Source of the DNA: JAWPMV01 sp038527215
GTDB taxonomy: Bacteria > Bacteroidota > Bacteroidia > J057
Direction: 5' to 3'
Length of the DNA stretch: 64,000 nt
Assembly (NCBI GenBank): GCA_038527215.1
Contig: JBCBGC010000018.1
Span: 14,137-78,136 of the forward strand
This document shows, one piece after another, positions 1-9,712 of this stretch; within the stretch, counting starts at the first letter, position 1; each line of letters starts with the position of its first letter. Made by a program: the position numbers and the translations under genes. The notes under the pieces were generated by a model. It worked only from the letters and a program-made list of their open reading frames with translations, made no database searches and had not been told where the DNA came from.

Positions 1-2
1 TA

Positions 3-1007
3 AGCGATACCCTAAGGGTTGGACAGGATGAAAGTGTGGTGGTGAATGCCTTTTCACGTTCACAGTTCGTGTTGAGCAGTAAATGGAAACTAAACGTCGG
101 GGTACATTTTATGTATTTGGCTTATACCGGAGAAGCCTCACTGGAGCCCCGTCTTGGCTTACGCTATCAATTCAATCCTCGACAATCGCTTTCCTTTGGG
201 TACGGCCTGCATAGTCAGATGGAGCCCTTTTTTGCTTACATCGTCCAGCGCCGGGATGCGTTCGGTGACCTATACCGTTATAATCGTAACCTGGGGTTTA
301 ATAAAGCCCACCATCTGGTGTTGTCTTATCGATGGCAGCCCAGTGATAAGCTCCGGCTGGGGATAGAAGCTTACTATCAGCAACAGTTTAATTTGGTGGT
401 AGGAAAAGACCTCCCCGTTTCCCGGGTGGGAGGGCAAGACTTCTTTTTTGAAACCCTGGATCTGGACAATGGAGGAACCGGACGAAATATGGGCATTGAG
501 TTGGCGCTGGAACGAAATTTTTCCGACGGCTATTACTTTTTACTAAATGCCTCCCTATTCGATGCTACCTATACCGCTAATGACCAAATCACCCGGCCTT
601 CGCGCTTCAATAACCGCCTCATAGCGAATGGAGTGATTGGGAAAGAATGGAAACTGGGCAAAAAACGCGGCAAAGTGAACCTGCTAAATCTCAACATTTC
701 CGGGACCTATAGCGGACCTCAATACTATACTCCCTTCAACCTGGAGGTAGCCATTGATAGCGGACGCATAGAAACAGACTTGGCCAACCCAAATACCGGT
801 GTTCAGGATCCGCTCTTCTTCCTGGACGCATCTGTGGTCTATCAGCGCAACCTATTGAAGCGGAATTCTCAAATTTTTCTCCAGATTAAAAATGTCTTAA
901 ACCAACGCCCCTTCTTGCGTCAGGCTTTCAATCGAACGACTAGGGAAACCCGTGATATTTTTGGTTCGGGATTGGTGCCGGTCCTGGGCTGGAAGATGCA
1001 ATTTTGA
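3..1007 (+). CDS. TonB-dependent outer-membrane receptor, C-terminal part (5' end outside window)
   Basis: The reading frame is open from the first bases of the window, so this is the 3' part of a longer gene. The 330-odd visible residues are a run of beta strands with alternating aromatic residues (for example a GLRYQFNPRQSLSFGYG stretch and an IKNVLNQRPF stretch) and end in ...GWKMQF with a terminal Phe, the normal C-terminal signature of outer-membrane barrels. TonB receptors import siderophores, haem or glycans using energy from TonB. The PepSY-TM gene that follows 40 bases later favours an iron or siderophore substrate over a sugar. The plug domain and signal peptide are not visible, so the substrate class is an inference. 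Confidence 0.85.
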   Translation, partial: SDTLRVGQDESVVVNAFSRSQFVLSSKWKLNVGVHFMYLAYTGEASLEPRLGLRYQFNPRQSLSFGYGLHSQMEPFFAYIVQRRDAFGDLYRYNRNLGFNKAHHLVLSYRWQPSDKLRLGIEAYYQQQFNLVVGKDLPVSRVGGQDFFFETLDLDNGGTGRNMGIELALERNFSDGYYFLLNASLFDATYTANDQITRPSRFNNRLIANGVIGKEWKLGKKRGKVNLLNLNISGTYSGPQYYTPFNLEVAIDSGRIETDLANPNTGVQDPLFFLDASVVYQRNLLKRNSQIFLQIKNVLNQRPFLRQAFNRTTRETRDIFGSGLVPVLGWKMQF

Positions 1008-1047
1008 GGAGATGCAAAATGTTGCCCTATAAACGCTTGATTCTGCT

Positions 1048-2367
1048 ATGAAACTCGACCGCAAGGCCTTTTTTCGCTTACACAGTTGGATTGGGATCAA
1101 ACTCAGTATCCTGTTCTTTGTGGTTTGCTTTTCCGGAACTATGGCTACCCTGAGCAGTGAGCTGGATTGGCTGTTTATACCCGAGTGTCGGGCTACCCCT
1201 CAGGCTACTCAGGCCTCGCGTAACCTCATGGCCCAACATATTGAGGCCGCCTATCCGGAGGGGCGGATCGTTTATTGGACGGCCATGGAAGTTCCATACC
1301 TCTGCGATTTGGTGCATGTGATGCTGGACGGACACCGGACCTACGTATTTGTAAATCCCTACACGGGCGAGGTGCAAGGAAAAGCCAATCTCACCTTCAG
1401 ACGTTTTTTTCGGGACCTGCACTACTTTTTGTTTATACCTTTTCAGGTGGGCCACTTTACGGTCTTATTCTTCGGCTTTTTGCTGCTTTTTTCATTGGTG
1501 ACCGCCCTGGTTTTTTACAAAAAATGGTATCGTAAACTCTTTGATTTGAAAATGGGGAAAGGGCCAGTGGTATTTTTCCGTAGCCTGCATCGGGTGGTGG
1601 GGGTTTGGGCCATTCCTTTCATGTTTTTATTTTCTGTTACGGGCATTTGGTACTTTTTGGAGCGCACCAATACAGCAGGCATTGCCCGGACAGCAAATAT
1701 GCAAGCTCCTACCCTGGAACATCCCCACGTTGATTCAGCGGCATTTGTTCATCTGTCTACTAAGATTGATTATGATCAGGCGATCGGAGTGGCGCAGCGT
1801 GAAATTCCCGGCTTAGTGGTAAAAACCATCCTGCCGCCAGGAGGATTGGATAAGCCCCTTTATCTGACCGGAACTTCCGAAGAACCTCTGGTGCGTTTCC
1901 GGGCCAACCGGGTATATTTACATCCGCTGACCATGGAAGTACTCGGGGTACAACAAGCAGAAAAAATTCCCGCCGTAACCTGGTTGAATGATATTGCTGA
2001 CCCCTTGCATTTTGGGTATTGGGGCGGACTGCTTACCAAGGTCATCTGGTTTTTTGCCGGGCTGGCTATTTCCGGTCTGGTTCTGACCGGTATTTGGATC
2101 AGCCTGAAGCGCAAGGTCCGCCGGGAATCCCAGGCCAAGAAACAACGCATGGGCGGCTGGCGCTATGTCAATTGGGGCCTGCTGGGTTTAAGCACTTTGT
2201 TGATGTATGGCTATATGTTTACCCGCTACCGGGCCTCGGCGACCACCATGCTCGTGGTAACTGTAGGCTGGGCCATCTGCTGCTTTTTGGGCTGGTATAT
2301 CTTCGTGTATCAGTTGAGGAAGCAGGTAGAAAAAGAAAAGCCCCCTGCGCAAACATCCCCTTCCTAA
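1048..2367 (+). CDS. PepSY-associated TM helix protein (iron-regulated PiuB-like membrane protein)
   Basis: The 439-residue polytopic inner-membrane protein opens with RLHSWIGIKLSILFFVVCFSG, the typical first helix of the PepSY_TM family. More helices lie near residues 130-155, 185-210, 335-360, 375-395 and 400-425, with a periplasmic PepSY-like region between helices. In Bacteroidota this family commonly follows TonB siderophore receptors and is thought to act in ferric-siderophore reduction or utilisation at the inner membrane; the exact reaction is not established. Its position 40 bases after the receptor gene suggests one transcript. The C-terminus is charged and proline-rich, as expected for a cytoplasmic tail. 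Confidence 0.85.
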   Translation: MKLDRKAFFRLHSWIGIKLSILFFVVCFSGTMATLSSELDWLFIPECRATPQATQASRNLMAQHIEAAYPEGRIVYWTAMEVPYLCDLVHVMLDGHRTYVFVNPYTGEVQGKANLTFRRFFRDLHYFLFIPFQVGHFTVLFFGFLLLFSLVTALVFYKKWYRKLFDLKMGKGPVVFFRSLHRVVGVWAIPFMFLFSVTGIWYFLERTNTAGIARTANMQAPTLEHPHVDSAAFVHLSTKIDYDQAIGVAQREIPGLVVKTILPPGGLDKPLYLTGTSEEPLVRFRANRVYLHPLTMEVLGVQQAEKIPAVTWLNDIADPLHFGYWGGLLTKVIWFFAGLAISGLVLTGIWISLKRKVRRESQAKKQRMGGWRYVNWGLLGLSTLLMYGYMFTRYRASATTMLVVTVGWAICCFLGWYIFVYQLRKQVEKEKPPAQTSPS

Positions 2368-2605
2368 TGGCCTCCTCTGTCTTGATTTGATCAGGAAAAA
2401 TACCCGGTGCTTTGGCCGTTTGGGGATATCCATTTCCTGCTTTTACTGGATTTTCAGGAGAAATTCCCGACCTTCATGGAGCAGAATCGTCTTCCGGCTT
2501 ATCAGTCAGGCATGACCACACCAAGGTAATACCGGCCATTACCTGTGCATGTTTTTGGAAGGAGGGCCTTTGACGATTTGCCTACATGCTAAAAACTATA
2601 ATCTT

Positions 2606-4921
2606 ATGAAACTCCGGCTTTTTGTTTCTACGGTTCTCCTATGGACTTTTTTCTCCTGCGCTGGACCCGCAGGTTTCCCTGGTAAAAAGGTCTCCTCTCC
2701 CGATGCATTGTCCCAAGCCATTGCGGCGGCTCAACCCGGCGACGAAATCGTCATGGCCAATGGCGTCTGGAAAGATGTGCGCATCAAATTTGTAGGATAC
2801 GGAACCGAGCGCAAACCCATCACCTTACGGGCAGAAACCCCTGGAGAGGTCCGCATAGAAGGTACGTCAGACCTTAGAATAGGCGGAGAATATCTGGTCG
2901 TAAAGGGCCTGCACTTCACCAACGGAGCCGCTCCTAAAAGGTCCGTGATCCAGTTTTACCTCAATAATGACACCCTGGCCAACCATTGCCAGGTTACCGA
3001 ATGTGTCATCACAGATTTCAATAAAGCCCAGCGTAACCAGACTGATCTCTGGGTCTTGTTCAAAGGGCGTCATAACCAGTTAGACCATTGCTATCTGGCA
3101 GGAAAGTCAAACCGTGGGCCTACGGTCCGGGTAGACCTGGAAGGTAATCCCAGCATCAAGAACTATCACCAGATCGTGCACAACCATTTTGGGCCGCGCC
3201 CGCCCAAAGGCGGCCCCAGCGCCGAAACCATTCAGGTGGGCAACAGCTATACCTCGGTTGCGCCCAGCCATACCCTGGTAGCCCATAACCTCTTCGACCA
3301 GTGCAATGGGGAAGTAGAGGTGATTTCCAGTAAAACAAACTTTAATGAATACCGGAACAATGTTTTTTACAAAAGCGAAGGTTCCCTGGTGGCCCGTCAT
3401 GGCAACTACTGCATCATCGATGGCAATTACTTCATTGGTGATAAAGACAATCCGCAAATCGGGGGCGTCCGCCTGATCGGCTCCGGACACTGGGTCACCA
3501 ACAACTATTTCTACCAGCTCAAAGGGGAAGTCTTCCGAAGTCCCCTGGCTGTTATGAACGGCATCCCGAAGTCTCCTCAAAACCGCTATGTACAGGTTAC
3601 GGACGCAGTGGTAGCCTATAATTCCTGGATAGACTGTACTTCCCCGCTGCAGTTTGGGATTGGGTCAAACGTAGACCAAAGAGACGTGCTGCCCGCTTCG
3701 GAAATTCGGTCAGAAAGACCTATTCGCACCGTAGTCGCCAACAACCTGATCTACAACAGCCAGGGAGATGCAGCCCCTGTAGTGGCCCATGACAAACTGG
3801 ATGGTATCAACTTCCAGCGCAACCTGATCCAGAACCAGGGCACTGCTTTTGAAGGGCCGGAAGGTATTGCGGAGGCTACTTTTGACCTAAAAGAACTAGC
3901 TGAAAATATCTATATCCCTGGAACGGGCCTACCAGATACGGAGCCTTATATGGGCTTTGAGTTTGAGCAGATCGCGGAGGATTTATTTGGCGCTAGCCGT
4001 AAGCCGCAAAACGCCCTGGGAGCGGTGGTAGGTAGTCCCACTGTTGCCCCCGATATCATGAACCTGGATCAATATGGACCGGCCTGGTTTGAGGCAAATC
4101 CAGCTGCTCAGGCATCCAACACCCACCAGGCCTTTTCTGCCCAGGAATTGATGGACAAAGTCGAAGCGGCAGCTTCCGGAGATATCATTGAGATCGGCGC
4201 AGGGTCCTATACCCTGACTGCCCCCCTTTCGATCAGTAAGAGCCTAACCATCCGGGCAGCCGAAGGGGGCAAGGTAAGCCTGGTATATGGCGGACCTGAT
4301 GCCACCCCTTTGTTTGAAATGAACCCCAAGGGATTGTTGACCCTTGAGAATCTCAAGCTCCAGGGGCAGGGGAGCCAGTATGCTTTTGCTCCCCTGAAAG
4401 AGAACATGTCCAGCTTATACAACCTGACCGTAGTGGGCTGCGAAATCTCGGATTTTGCTTTTGTCCTCAAAGCCTATAAATACTCCTTCTCGGAAGATAT
4501 TCTTTTCAAAGGCACTACCATCCGTAACTGTGCCAACGGCCTCGAGCTGGCGGCCGAAGATGACGATCGCGGGGATTACAATGCAGAAAACCTCACCATT
4601 GAGGAATGCCGCTTTGAGGGGGTTCTCCAAAACGTAGTCGACTACTATCGCGGCGGTTATGATGAGTCCACCGTTGGAGGCTACCTGCGGGTGTTCAACA
4701 GTACTTTTACCGGATGTGGCAGAAAGGAAAAAAATGGCATTCTCCTCAATACCTATGGGATCATCAACGTCAAGTTGGAAGGCAATACCTTTACCAATAA
4801 TCCGGTGCGCCAGGTAGCTCAATTATGGGGTGCCAAGAACAATACCGCCCAAAATAATGTGCTTGCCAATTCCGGGCAGATCGTAACCGAAGAGAACCTA
4901 AAGTTAAAAGTGATTTATTAG
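2606..4921 (+). CDS. PL6-family polysaccharide lyase (probable alginate lyase), lipoprotein
   Basis: This protein of 771 residues has a lipoprotein signal ending TFFSCAG (Cys18), so it should be anchored in a membrane. The N-terminal half is a right-handed parallel beta-helix of the chondroitinase-B/alginate-lyase PL6 type. Lys243 (VISSKTN) and Arg264 (LVARHGN) are 21 residues apart, the same spacing as the catalytic Lys/Arg of characterised PL6 enzymes, and AETIQ (Glu207) and EVE (Glu236, Glu238) fit the calcium-binding acids. A second beta-helix domain begins near residue 520, as in the dimeric two-domain PL6 members. PL6 enzymes cleave alginate by beta-elimination; alginate is preferred over dermatan because of the lyase gene downstream. 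I chose the ATG at 2606 because it starts a clean signal peptide; an upstream in-frame start at 2549 gives a non-signal leader. Confidence 0.9.
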   Translation: MKLRLFVSTVLLWTFFSCAGPAGFPGKKVSSPDALSQAIAAAQPGDEIVMANGVWKDVRIKFVGYGTERKPITLRAETPGEVRIEGTSDLRIGGEYLVVKGLHFTNGAAPKRSVIQFYLNNDTLANHCQVTECVITDFNKAQRNQTDLWVLFKGRHNQLDHCYLAGKSNRGPTVRVDLEGNPSIKNYHQIVHNHFGPRPPKGGPSAETIQVGNSYTSVAPSHTLVAHNLFDQCNGEVEVISSKTNFNEYRNNVFYKSEGSLVARHGNYCIIDGNYFIGDKDNPQIGGVRLIGSGHWVTNNYFYQLKGEVFRSPLAVMNGIPKSPQNRYVQVTDAVVAYNSWIDCTSPLQFGIGSNVDQRDVLPASEIRSERPIRTVVANNLIYNSQGDAAPVVAHDKLDGINFQRNLIQNQGTAFEGPEGIAEATFDLKELAENIYIPGTGLPDTEPYMGFEFEQIAEDLFGASRKPQNALGAVVGSPTVAPDIMNLDQYGPAWFEANPAAQASNTHQAFSAQELMDKVEAAASGDIIEIGAGSYTLTAPLSISKSLTIRAAEGGKVSLVYGGPDATPLFEMNPKGLLTLENLKLQGQGSQYAFAPLKENMSSLYNLTVVGCEISDFAFVLKAYKYSFSEDILFKGTTIRNCANGLELAAEDDDRGDYNAENLTIEECRFEGVLQNVVDYYRGGYDESTVGGYLRVFNSTFTGCGRKEKNGILLNTYGIINVKLEGNTFTNNPVRQVAQLWGAKNNTAQNNVLANSGQIVTEENLKLKVIY

Positions 4922-4928
4922 GAGCAGC

Positions 4929-7163
4929 ATGAAAATCCTGATTAGTCTTATTGTCTGCCTGGGCATTACGTCTGCCTGGGGGCAGGTCATACCTGAGGAT
5001 CGGGTGCTGGCCGTAGAGGAACTAGCCGCTGCGCTCAAGCCTGACATCCGGGTTGAGCTAAGCAAAGACGGCCAGCTCACCGAGGCTAAGCTGGCGGCCT
5101 ATTTTCGAGCCTTTTTTGCCGAACATTTCTTCTACGACTATCGCAGCGTACCGGCTCGACTGGCTCACTATCAAGGGCGCTATGACAATCAGACAGGCCA
5201 TACCGAACGAGCGTTGGACCACCTGGGGAAATACCCTGATTCTACGCAGTGGGTGCTGCCCTTTGATTACCAGAACGGTGAGGCGGTCAATGCCTACGCC
5301 TTGCGCCATTTGGCGCGCCAGCACAAAATGGTGGACATCGCTTTCCTCTACTTTGCTGACGGAAAAGACCCCAGATATATCCGCTATTTTGAAACTCAGA
5401 TGCGTTCCCTGAATGCGGCTTTGGTAGCGGGGCAGTATGAAAAAATCGCCGATGGTAACGGCGTATTTGAAGTCTTTCGGGCGGGATACCGCATCCTGAA
5501 CTGGCTGTGGATTCACAACCTCTTTCTCAATGAGCCCGAATACAGCGACCGTGACCAACTGATCACCATCGCTACCCTCTTACAGCATGGGCAGCACTTG
5601 TATGCGCGTAACCCCAGCTTCCGCCCCGGCAATCACCAGACGAGAGGCATGGCGGCCCTGGCCTTATTGGGAATCATGTTGCGTGATTTTCAAGGGGCTG
5701 ATGCCTGGCGGGAGCGGGCCATGGCCCGGCTAGGGGAGCACCTGGAACGCGAAATCAATCCGGATGGCTTCCAGTTTGAACGCTCAGTGCACTACCACAT
5801 GAGCGACATCAATAATTATTTTTATGTCTATCAATTGTCCAACCTCAATGATATACCTGTAGCCGAGGCCTGGACTGCTAAGCTCCGCCAGTTGTTTACA
5901 ACCCTGGCCAAAATCGCTTACCCGGATGGCAGCGCCCCGGTTCTTCAAGATGATACCGACAATCCCTGGGCCGAGAAAAACGACATTTCCGGGGCCATGA
6001 CCTTGGGGTATTTGCTGTTTGAAGATCCCGTGTACGGTTACTTTGCTACGGATAAAGTAGAAGAGCGCATGTATTGGTATCTCAGTCAGCGGCAGGTGGA
6101 TATGTTGGAAGATATTCGTAGAAAAAAGCCGCCCTTCGGCTCTTTGGCCCTGACCGATACCCACTATTATCTTATGCGGGAAGGGTGGGACAAAAATGAC
6201 AAAGTCATGATCATTACCGCCGGACTGGATGAAGAAAAACCCGACCATCAGCACGGGGACATGCTGGGCATCCAGGCCATGGCCAACGGGCAGGTGATTT
6301 TGCCGAATTATCAGGTTCGCTATTCCCTCAAAGATTTTGATTTTTTCAAGAATTCCCTGGTCAAAAATGTAGCTCTGGTAGATGATCAGATGTTGGGACA
6401 GGAATGGACCGGCAATAAGGGCGGCAGTGGCTTTGGGAAGTTTCGCAAACTCCCGGAGCCGGAAGTACTCAGTTGGGAAAGTAATGATGCTTTTGACCTG
6501 TTCATCGGACGGCACAATGGCTTTGAGGACATAGGGGTAGATCATTATCGGCAGGTCATTTTTATAAAAGATGACTTCTGGATCGTCAGAGATCGGTTTA
6601 CCGCAGACAAGCAGCATGCTTATCATCAGGTGTGGCAGGGGCACTATACGCTGGAAGAAGGACCGAATTTGCTGCGAGCGACCTTCCCGGATGCCAGTGG
6701 GGTGGATATTCTGCAAATTCGGGCCCTGGATACGGTGGTGCAGGACGGGCGAAGGGGCAAAGCCTGGAGCAGGGTCTCCAAAACGGGCTTGGATAATTTT
6801 ACCTTTTTTACGGTTATCTATCCTTACCGAGGCTACAGCCACCGCATTGACGAGTCAAAGAAGGCGCCTGACATCGGCAATTGGCGAGTCAACCAGTCCG
6901 ACTGGGAAATCATCGGAGACCGTCCGATCAGCCTTACGCGCCAGGCGGTAGGATATTTCTTTGGGGTACGAAAAATGAAAAAAGGCCTGATCAACATTGA
7001 GTGTGCGCAAGCCGCTGATCTTTATGTCGAAGAAATAGCAGACAAAATCAGGGTATACGCCATAGGGTTTGAACCTTGTATCCTCAAGTGGGAACACTAT
7101 ACAGGCCGGAGAGGCCCGGCCCGGGAGGTAAAACCCGGCAGATATGTCGATATTCCTAAATAG
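4929..7163 (+). CDS. Heparinase II/III-family polysaccharide lyase (putative oligoalginate lyase, PL17/PL39-like)
   Basis: The 744-residue protein has a signal peptide (MKILISLIVCLGITSAWGQ). Residues 20-330 form an alpha/alpha-toroid with the NH pair (GNHQTRG, Asn235-His236) and a Tyr in RSVHYHM (Tyr289). The beta-sandwich half carries DHQHGD (His440, His442), which matches the conserved His of heparinase II/III enzymes. These Asn, His and Tyr residues are the catalytic set in PL17 oligoalginate lyases. The gene starts 7 bases after the PL6 stop, so the two are almost certainly co-transcribed. The likely role is exolytic breakdown in the periplasm of oligomers released by the PL6 enzyme. The PL subfamily (17, 39, 15 or 12) cannot be fixed by eye, so alginate is inferred from context. 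Confidence 0.85.
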   Translation: MKILISLIVCLGITSAWGQVIPEDRVLAVEELAAALKPDIRVELSKDGQLTEAKLAAYFRAFFAEHFFYDYRSVPARLAHYQGRYDNQTGHTERALDHLGKYPDSTQWVLPFDYQNGEAVNAYALRHLARQHKMVDIAFLYFADGKDPRYIRYFETQMRSLNAALVAGQYEKIADGNGVFEVFRAGYRILNWLWIHNLFLNEPEYSDRDQLITIATLLQHGQHLYARNPSFRPGNHQTRGMAALALLGIMLRDFQGADAWRERAMARLGEHLEREINPDGFQFERSVHYHMSDINNYFYVYQLSNLNDIPVAEAWTAKLRQLFTTLAKIAYPDGSAPVLQDDTDNPWAEKNDISGAMTLGYLLFEDPVYGYFATDKVEERMYWYLSQRQVDMLEDIRRKKPPFGSLALTDTHYYLMREGWDKNDKVMIITAGLDEEKPDHQHGDMLGIQAMANGQVILPNYQVRYSLKDFDFFKNSLVKNVALVDDQMLGQEWTGNKGGSGFGKFRKLPEPEVLSWESNDAFDLFIGRHNGFEDIGVDHYRQVIFIKDDFWIVRDRFTADKQHAYHQVWQGHYTLEEGPNLLRATFPDASGVDILQIRALDTVVQDGRRGKAWSRVSKTGLDNFTFFTVIYPYRGYSHRIDESKKAPDIGNWRVNQSDWEIIGDRPISLTRQAVGYFFGVRKMKKGLINIECAQAADLYVEEIADKIRVYAIGFEPCILKWEHYTGRRGPAREVKPGRYVDIPK

Positions 7164-7275
7164 GGGAAACTTGCCGAAAAGGCTTCAGAGAGCCTGCTTT
7201 AGAAACATCTGGCAAGCATGCAGGGTTAGATGGGTGTTTTTTACTCAAAAGGAATTCACACATTATCCCTCCGCT

Positions 7276-7644
7276 ATGAAAGCTATCCTCACTTTTTTGT
7301 TTCTATCCCTGTTCGTCCTTTCTTCCTACGGGCAAGAAGTCAGCCTGAAATTTGAACCCAACCAATCCATGGGCATTGCCGGCCTGAAGCCAGGGCAGAA
7401 CGCAGCCATCAACCCTTATGCGGGTCAGAAAAGCATCGCTGTGGTCGAAAATGCCAGTAAGTATCCCTTCAGCGTGCGCATTCAACGTGGGCGGACCATC
7501 GTGAAAGAGATTCCCGTCAAGGCAAAAGAAACCCTGGAATTTGTCCTGGAAAAAGATCAGGCCTTTTACCTGGATGCTACTGAAGCCACCAAGGCCCTGG
7601 TGAGTTTTAAGAAGTACGAGGCAGATACCCCTGACCAAAAATAG
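7276..7644 (+). CDS. Small secreted protein of unknown function
   Basis: The 122-residue protein has a clear signal peptide (MKAILTFLFLSLFVLSSYGQ). The mature part is about 100 residues, rich in Lys and beta-prone, with no cysteines and no motif I recognise. An in-frame start at 7144 would overlap the lyase gene and add a leader without signal character, so the ATG at 7276 is preferred. It lies about 110 bases after the heparinase-like lyase and may belong to the same transcript, which would suggest a periplasmic accessory role. That role is only a guess from position. Confidence 0.7.
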   Translation: MKAILTFLFLSLFVLSSYGQEVSLKFEPNQSMGIAGLKPGQNAAINPYAGQKSIAVVENASKYPFSVRIQRGRTIVKEIPVKAKETLEFVLEKDQAFYLDATEATKALVSFKKYEADTPDQK

Positions 7645-7745
7645 GAACAGAGACCATTCGCAACATTGCCTAGGGCAGGCTGCAGCATCGCTTTGGGATT
7701 TTTGTCCGAAAATCCTTCCTTGTAGCCTATCCTAACGCTACCCAC

Positions 7746-8900
7746 ATGAAAAAGGTCCAGTCTGCGATCAGCCTGCCGTTGGCCATGTGCCTCTTGTTCC
7801 TCAGTTCAGCAGCTTCCTGCCATAAACCGCTCCATCAAAAGTGGGCGGAAAGCCAGCCTGCAACCTCCTCGGTCGAGTACATCAAACCGGTAGATGCTAA
7901 CTGGAAAAACAGTTTGTTTTTTCTGGAAGGACAGCTTTGTGCCTGGGTGCGGGGCATACTCGAAGATCAGGCAGGCAACCTTTGGTTTACCACCAATCAC
8001 TATGGGGTGATGCGCTGGGATGGAGATAGCCTGGTGTATTTTGACGAAAAAGACGGCTTGGGCGGCGGACGTGTTTCGGGCATCGTAGAGGATCAACGCG
8101 GCCATATCTGGATCGGCACGGCCGAGGGACTTTGCGAATTTGACGGAGACACGATGAAGCTCTATGCCGATCAAGAAGGGCTGGTAGACAATGAAATCTG
8201 GACCCTGGCGCTTGATCAAGATGGCCTGATCTGGATAGGCACCATGGAAGGGGTGAGCACCCTTGATCCAGAAACCAAGCGCTTTAAAATCTTTGCCTTA
8301 CCCGAGGTGGCGGTCCGGGATACCTCTTCCATCCTTTCTTATTATCGGATCACCAGCATCCTGGAAGATCGCCAGGGCAGAATCTGGATAGGGCGAGATG
8401 GCTTTGGATTGCTCTGCTATGATCCCAGCAAGCAAGGGGAAGCCGCTTTTACCAATTTTACAGAAGCGGATGGCCTGCCGGATGACAATGTAGCTGATTT
8501 GCTGGAAGATCAAGCGGGCCATATCTGGATCGGTTCCATGTATGGAGGCATGAGCCGCTATGAGCCTGCCAAAGCCAGTCGAGGCGAAATGCCTTTCACC
8601 AACTTTACCCAATCCGGCGTAATCAAGGGAGAGGAAGCTTATGGTTTATATGAGGACAAAAAAGGCCACATCTGGTTTGCCGCCGAACATCAGGGCATCT
8701 ACCGCTATGAGCCAGAGCAAGATTCCTTTACCCGCTTCAGCAAGGCGGAAGGGCTACCTTCCGAAGGCATCCTGGCCATGCTGGAAGACCAGCAAGGCCG
8801 TTTTTGGCTGGGTGGCTGGGGCGGACTATTCCGCTATCGGGCCGAAAGGCTGGATACCACTGCTTTTGTGAGCGTAACCAAGGCAGGACCCTGGGAGTAA
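7746..8900 (+). CDS. Reg_prop (two-component regulator propeller) lipoprotein without kinase domain
   Basis: The 384-residue protein has a lipobox-like signal end (SSAASCHK). It consists of about seven repeats of the form xIxEDxxGxIWIGT...GLxRYD, for example ILEDQAGNLWFTT, IVEDQRGHIWIGT and ILEDRQGRIWIGR, which is the Reg_prop blade found in the periplasmic sensor half of hybrid two-component systems. Unlike those sensors it has no transmembrane helix after the propeller, no Y_Y_Y domain and no histidine kinase. It is therefore a free-standing propeller, probably lipid-anchored and possibly ligand- or protein-binding. No specific ligand can be deduced. Confidence 0.85.
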   Translation: MKKVQSAISLPLAMCLLFLSSAASCHKPLHQKWAESQPATSSVEYIKPVDANWKNSLFFLEGQLCAWVRGILEDQAGNLWFTTNHYGVMRWDGDSLVYFDEKDGLGGGRVSGIVEDQRGHIWIGTAEGLCEFDGDTMKLYADQEGLVDNEIWTLALDQDGLIWIGTMEGVSTLDPETKRFKIFALPEVAVRDTSSILSYYRITSILEDRQGRIWIGRDGFGLLCYDPSKQGEAAFTNFTEADGLPDDNVADLLEDQAGHIWIGSMYGGMSRYEPAKASRGEMPFTNFTQSGVIKGEEAYGLYEDKKGHIWFAAEHQGIYRYEPEQDSFTRFSKAEGLPSEGILAMLEDQQGRFWLGGWGGLFRYRAERLDTTAFVSVTKAGPWE

Positions 8901-8927
8901 ACCCAAGGAAGACCTTACGCCCGCTTT

Positions 8928-9695
8928 ATGACTGAACGTGCTACCGAAACTTTCTATGATGCCCTCTCAGAGGATTACCATCTCATCTATGTGAATTGGG
9001 AGCGTGCAGTCCAGTATCAGGGCAAAGTGTTGCAAGGCCTGATCCAGGCACATCTTAGGGTAGAAAACCCCCACATTTGGGACTGTACTTGTGGGATCGG
9101 GACCCAGGCCCTGGGCCTGGCGGAATTAGGCTACGCGGTTTGGGGCAGTGATCTCAGTGCTGACGCGATCCATAGAGCCGGGGCCGAGGCAGAAAAAAGG
9201 CAGCTGTCCTTGACGCTGAATCAGGCAGACCTACGGGATGATCCCCCCTTTGAGGGGAAAACCTTTGAGGTCATTATTTCCTGCGACAACTCTTTGCCTC
9301 ACCTACAAATTCCTGAAGAATTGACCCTCGCCCTCCGGCATATCAAAAGCCGTTTGCAGGAAAGAGGCTTGTTCATCGGTTCTGTCCGAAATTATGACCA
9401 GATGTTGGCTGATCGGCCTACTGCTTCTTCGCCAAAATCCACGCGCTACGGAGAGGAAGAGGTGATCACCTTTCAGACCTGGGAGTGGTTAAACGAGCAG
9501 GAATATCAGTTCAACCTCTTCATCCTGCGGGGCAAGGGAGACCAATATACCACCCGGGTCCGAAGAGCCACCTACCGTGCTTATCGCCGCGCTGAGTTGA
9601 CGGACCATCTGCAAGCCGCAGGTTTTTGGGAGGTTAAGTGGCTGGAGCCGGAGGAAAGCGGCTTTCATCAGCCGGTATTTTTGGCCAAAGTTTAA
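8928..9695 (+). CDS. Class I SAM-dependent methyltransferase
   Basis: This is a cytoplasmic protein of 255 residues. Motif I reads IWDCTCGIGTQALGLAELGY (residues 50-70), followed by an acidic motif II (VWGSDLSADAI) and SCDNSLPHL at motif IV, the layout of Rossmann-fold methyltransferases such as glycine/sarcosine N-methyltransferase-like proteins. The substrate is unknown. The gene starts 27 bases after the Reg_prop gene and is followed closely by a small membrane-anchored protein gene. Confidence 0.85.
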   Translation: MTERATETFYDALSEDYHLIYVNWERAVQYQGKVLQGLIQAHLRVENPHIWDCTCGIGTQALGLAELGYAVWGSDLSADAIHRAGAEAEKRQLSLTLNQADLRDDPPFEGKTFEVIISCDNSLPHLQIPEELTLALRHIKSRLQERGLFIGSVRNYDQMLADRPTASSPKSTRYGEEEVITFQTWEWLNEQEYQFNLFILRGKGDQYTTRVRRATYRAYRRAELTDHLQAAGFWEVKWLEPEESGFHQPVFLAKV

Positions 9696-9712
9696 CCTTC
9701 ATCAAGTTGAAC

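Noticed and set aside
5784..6842. Long reverse-strand frame opposite the heparinase-like lyase
   Set aside because: Antisense of a conserved enzyme core; the translated sequence has no domain or signal.
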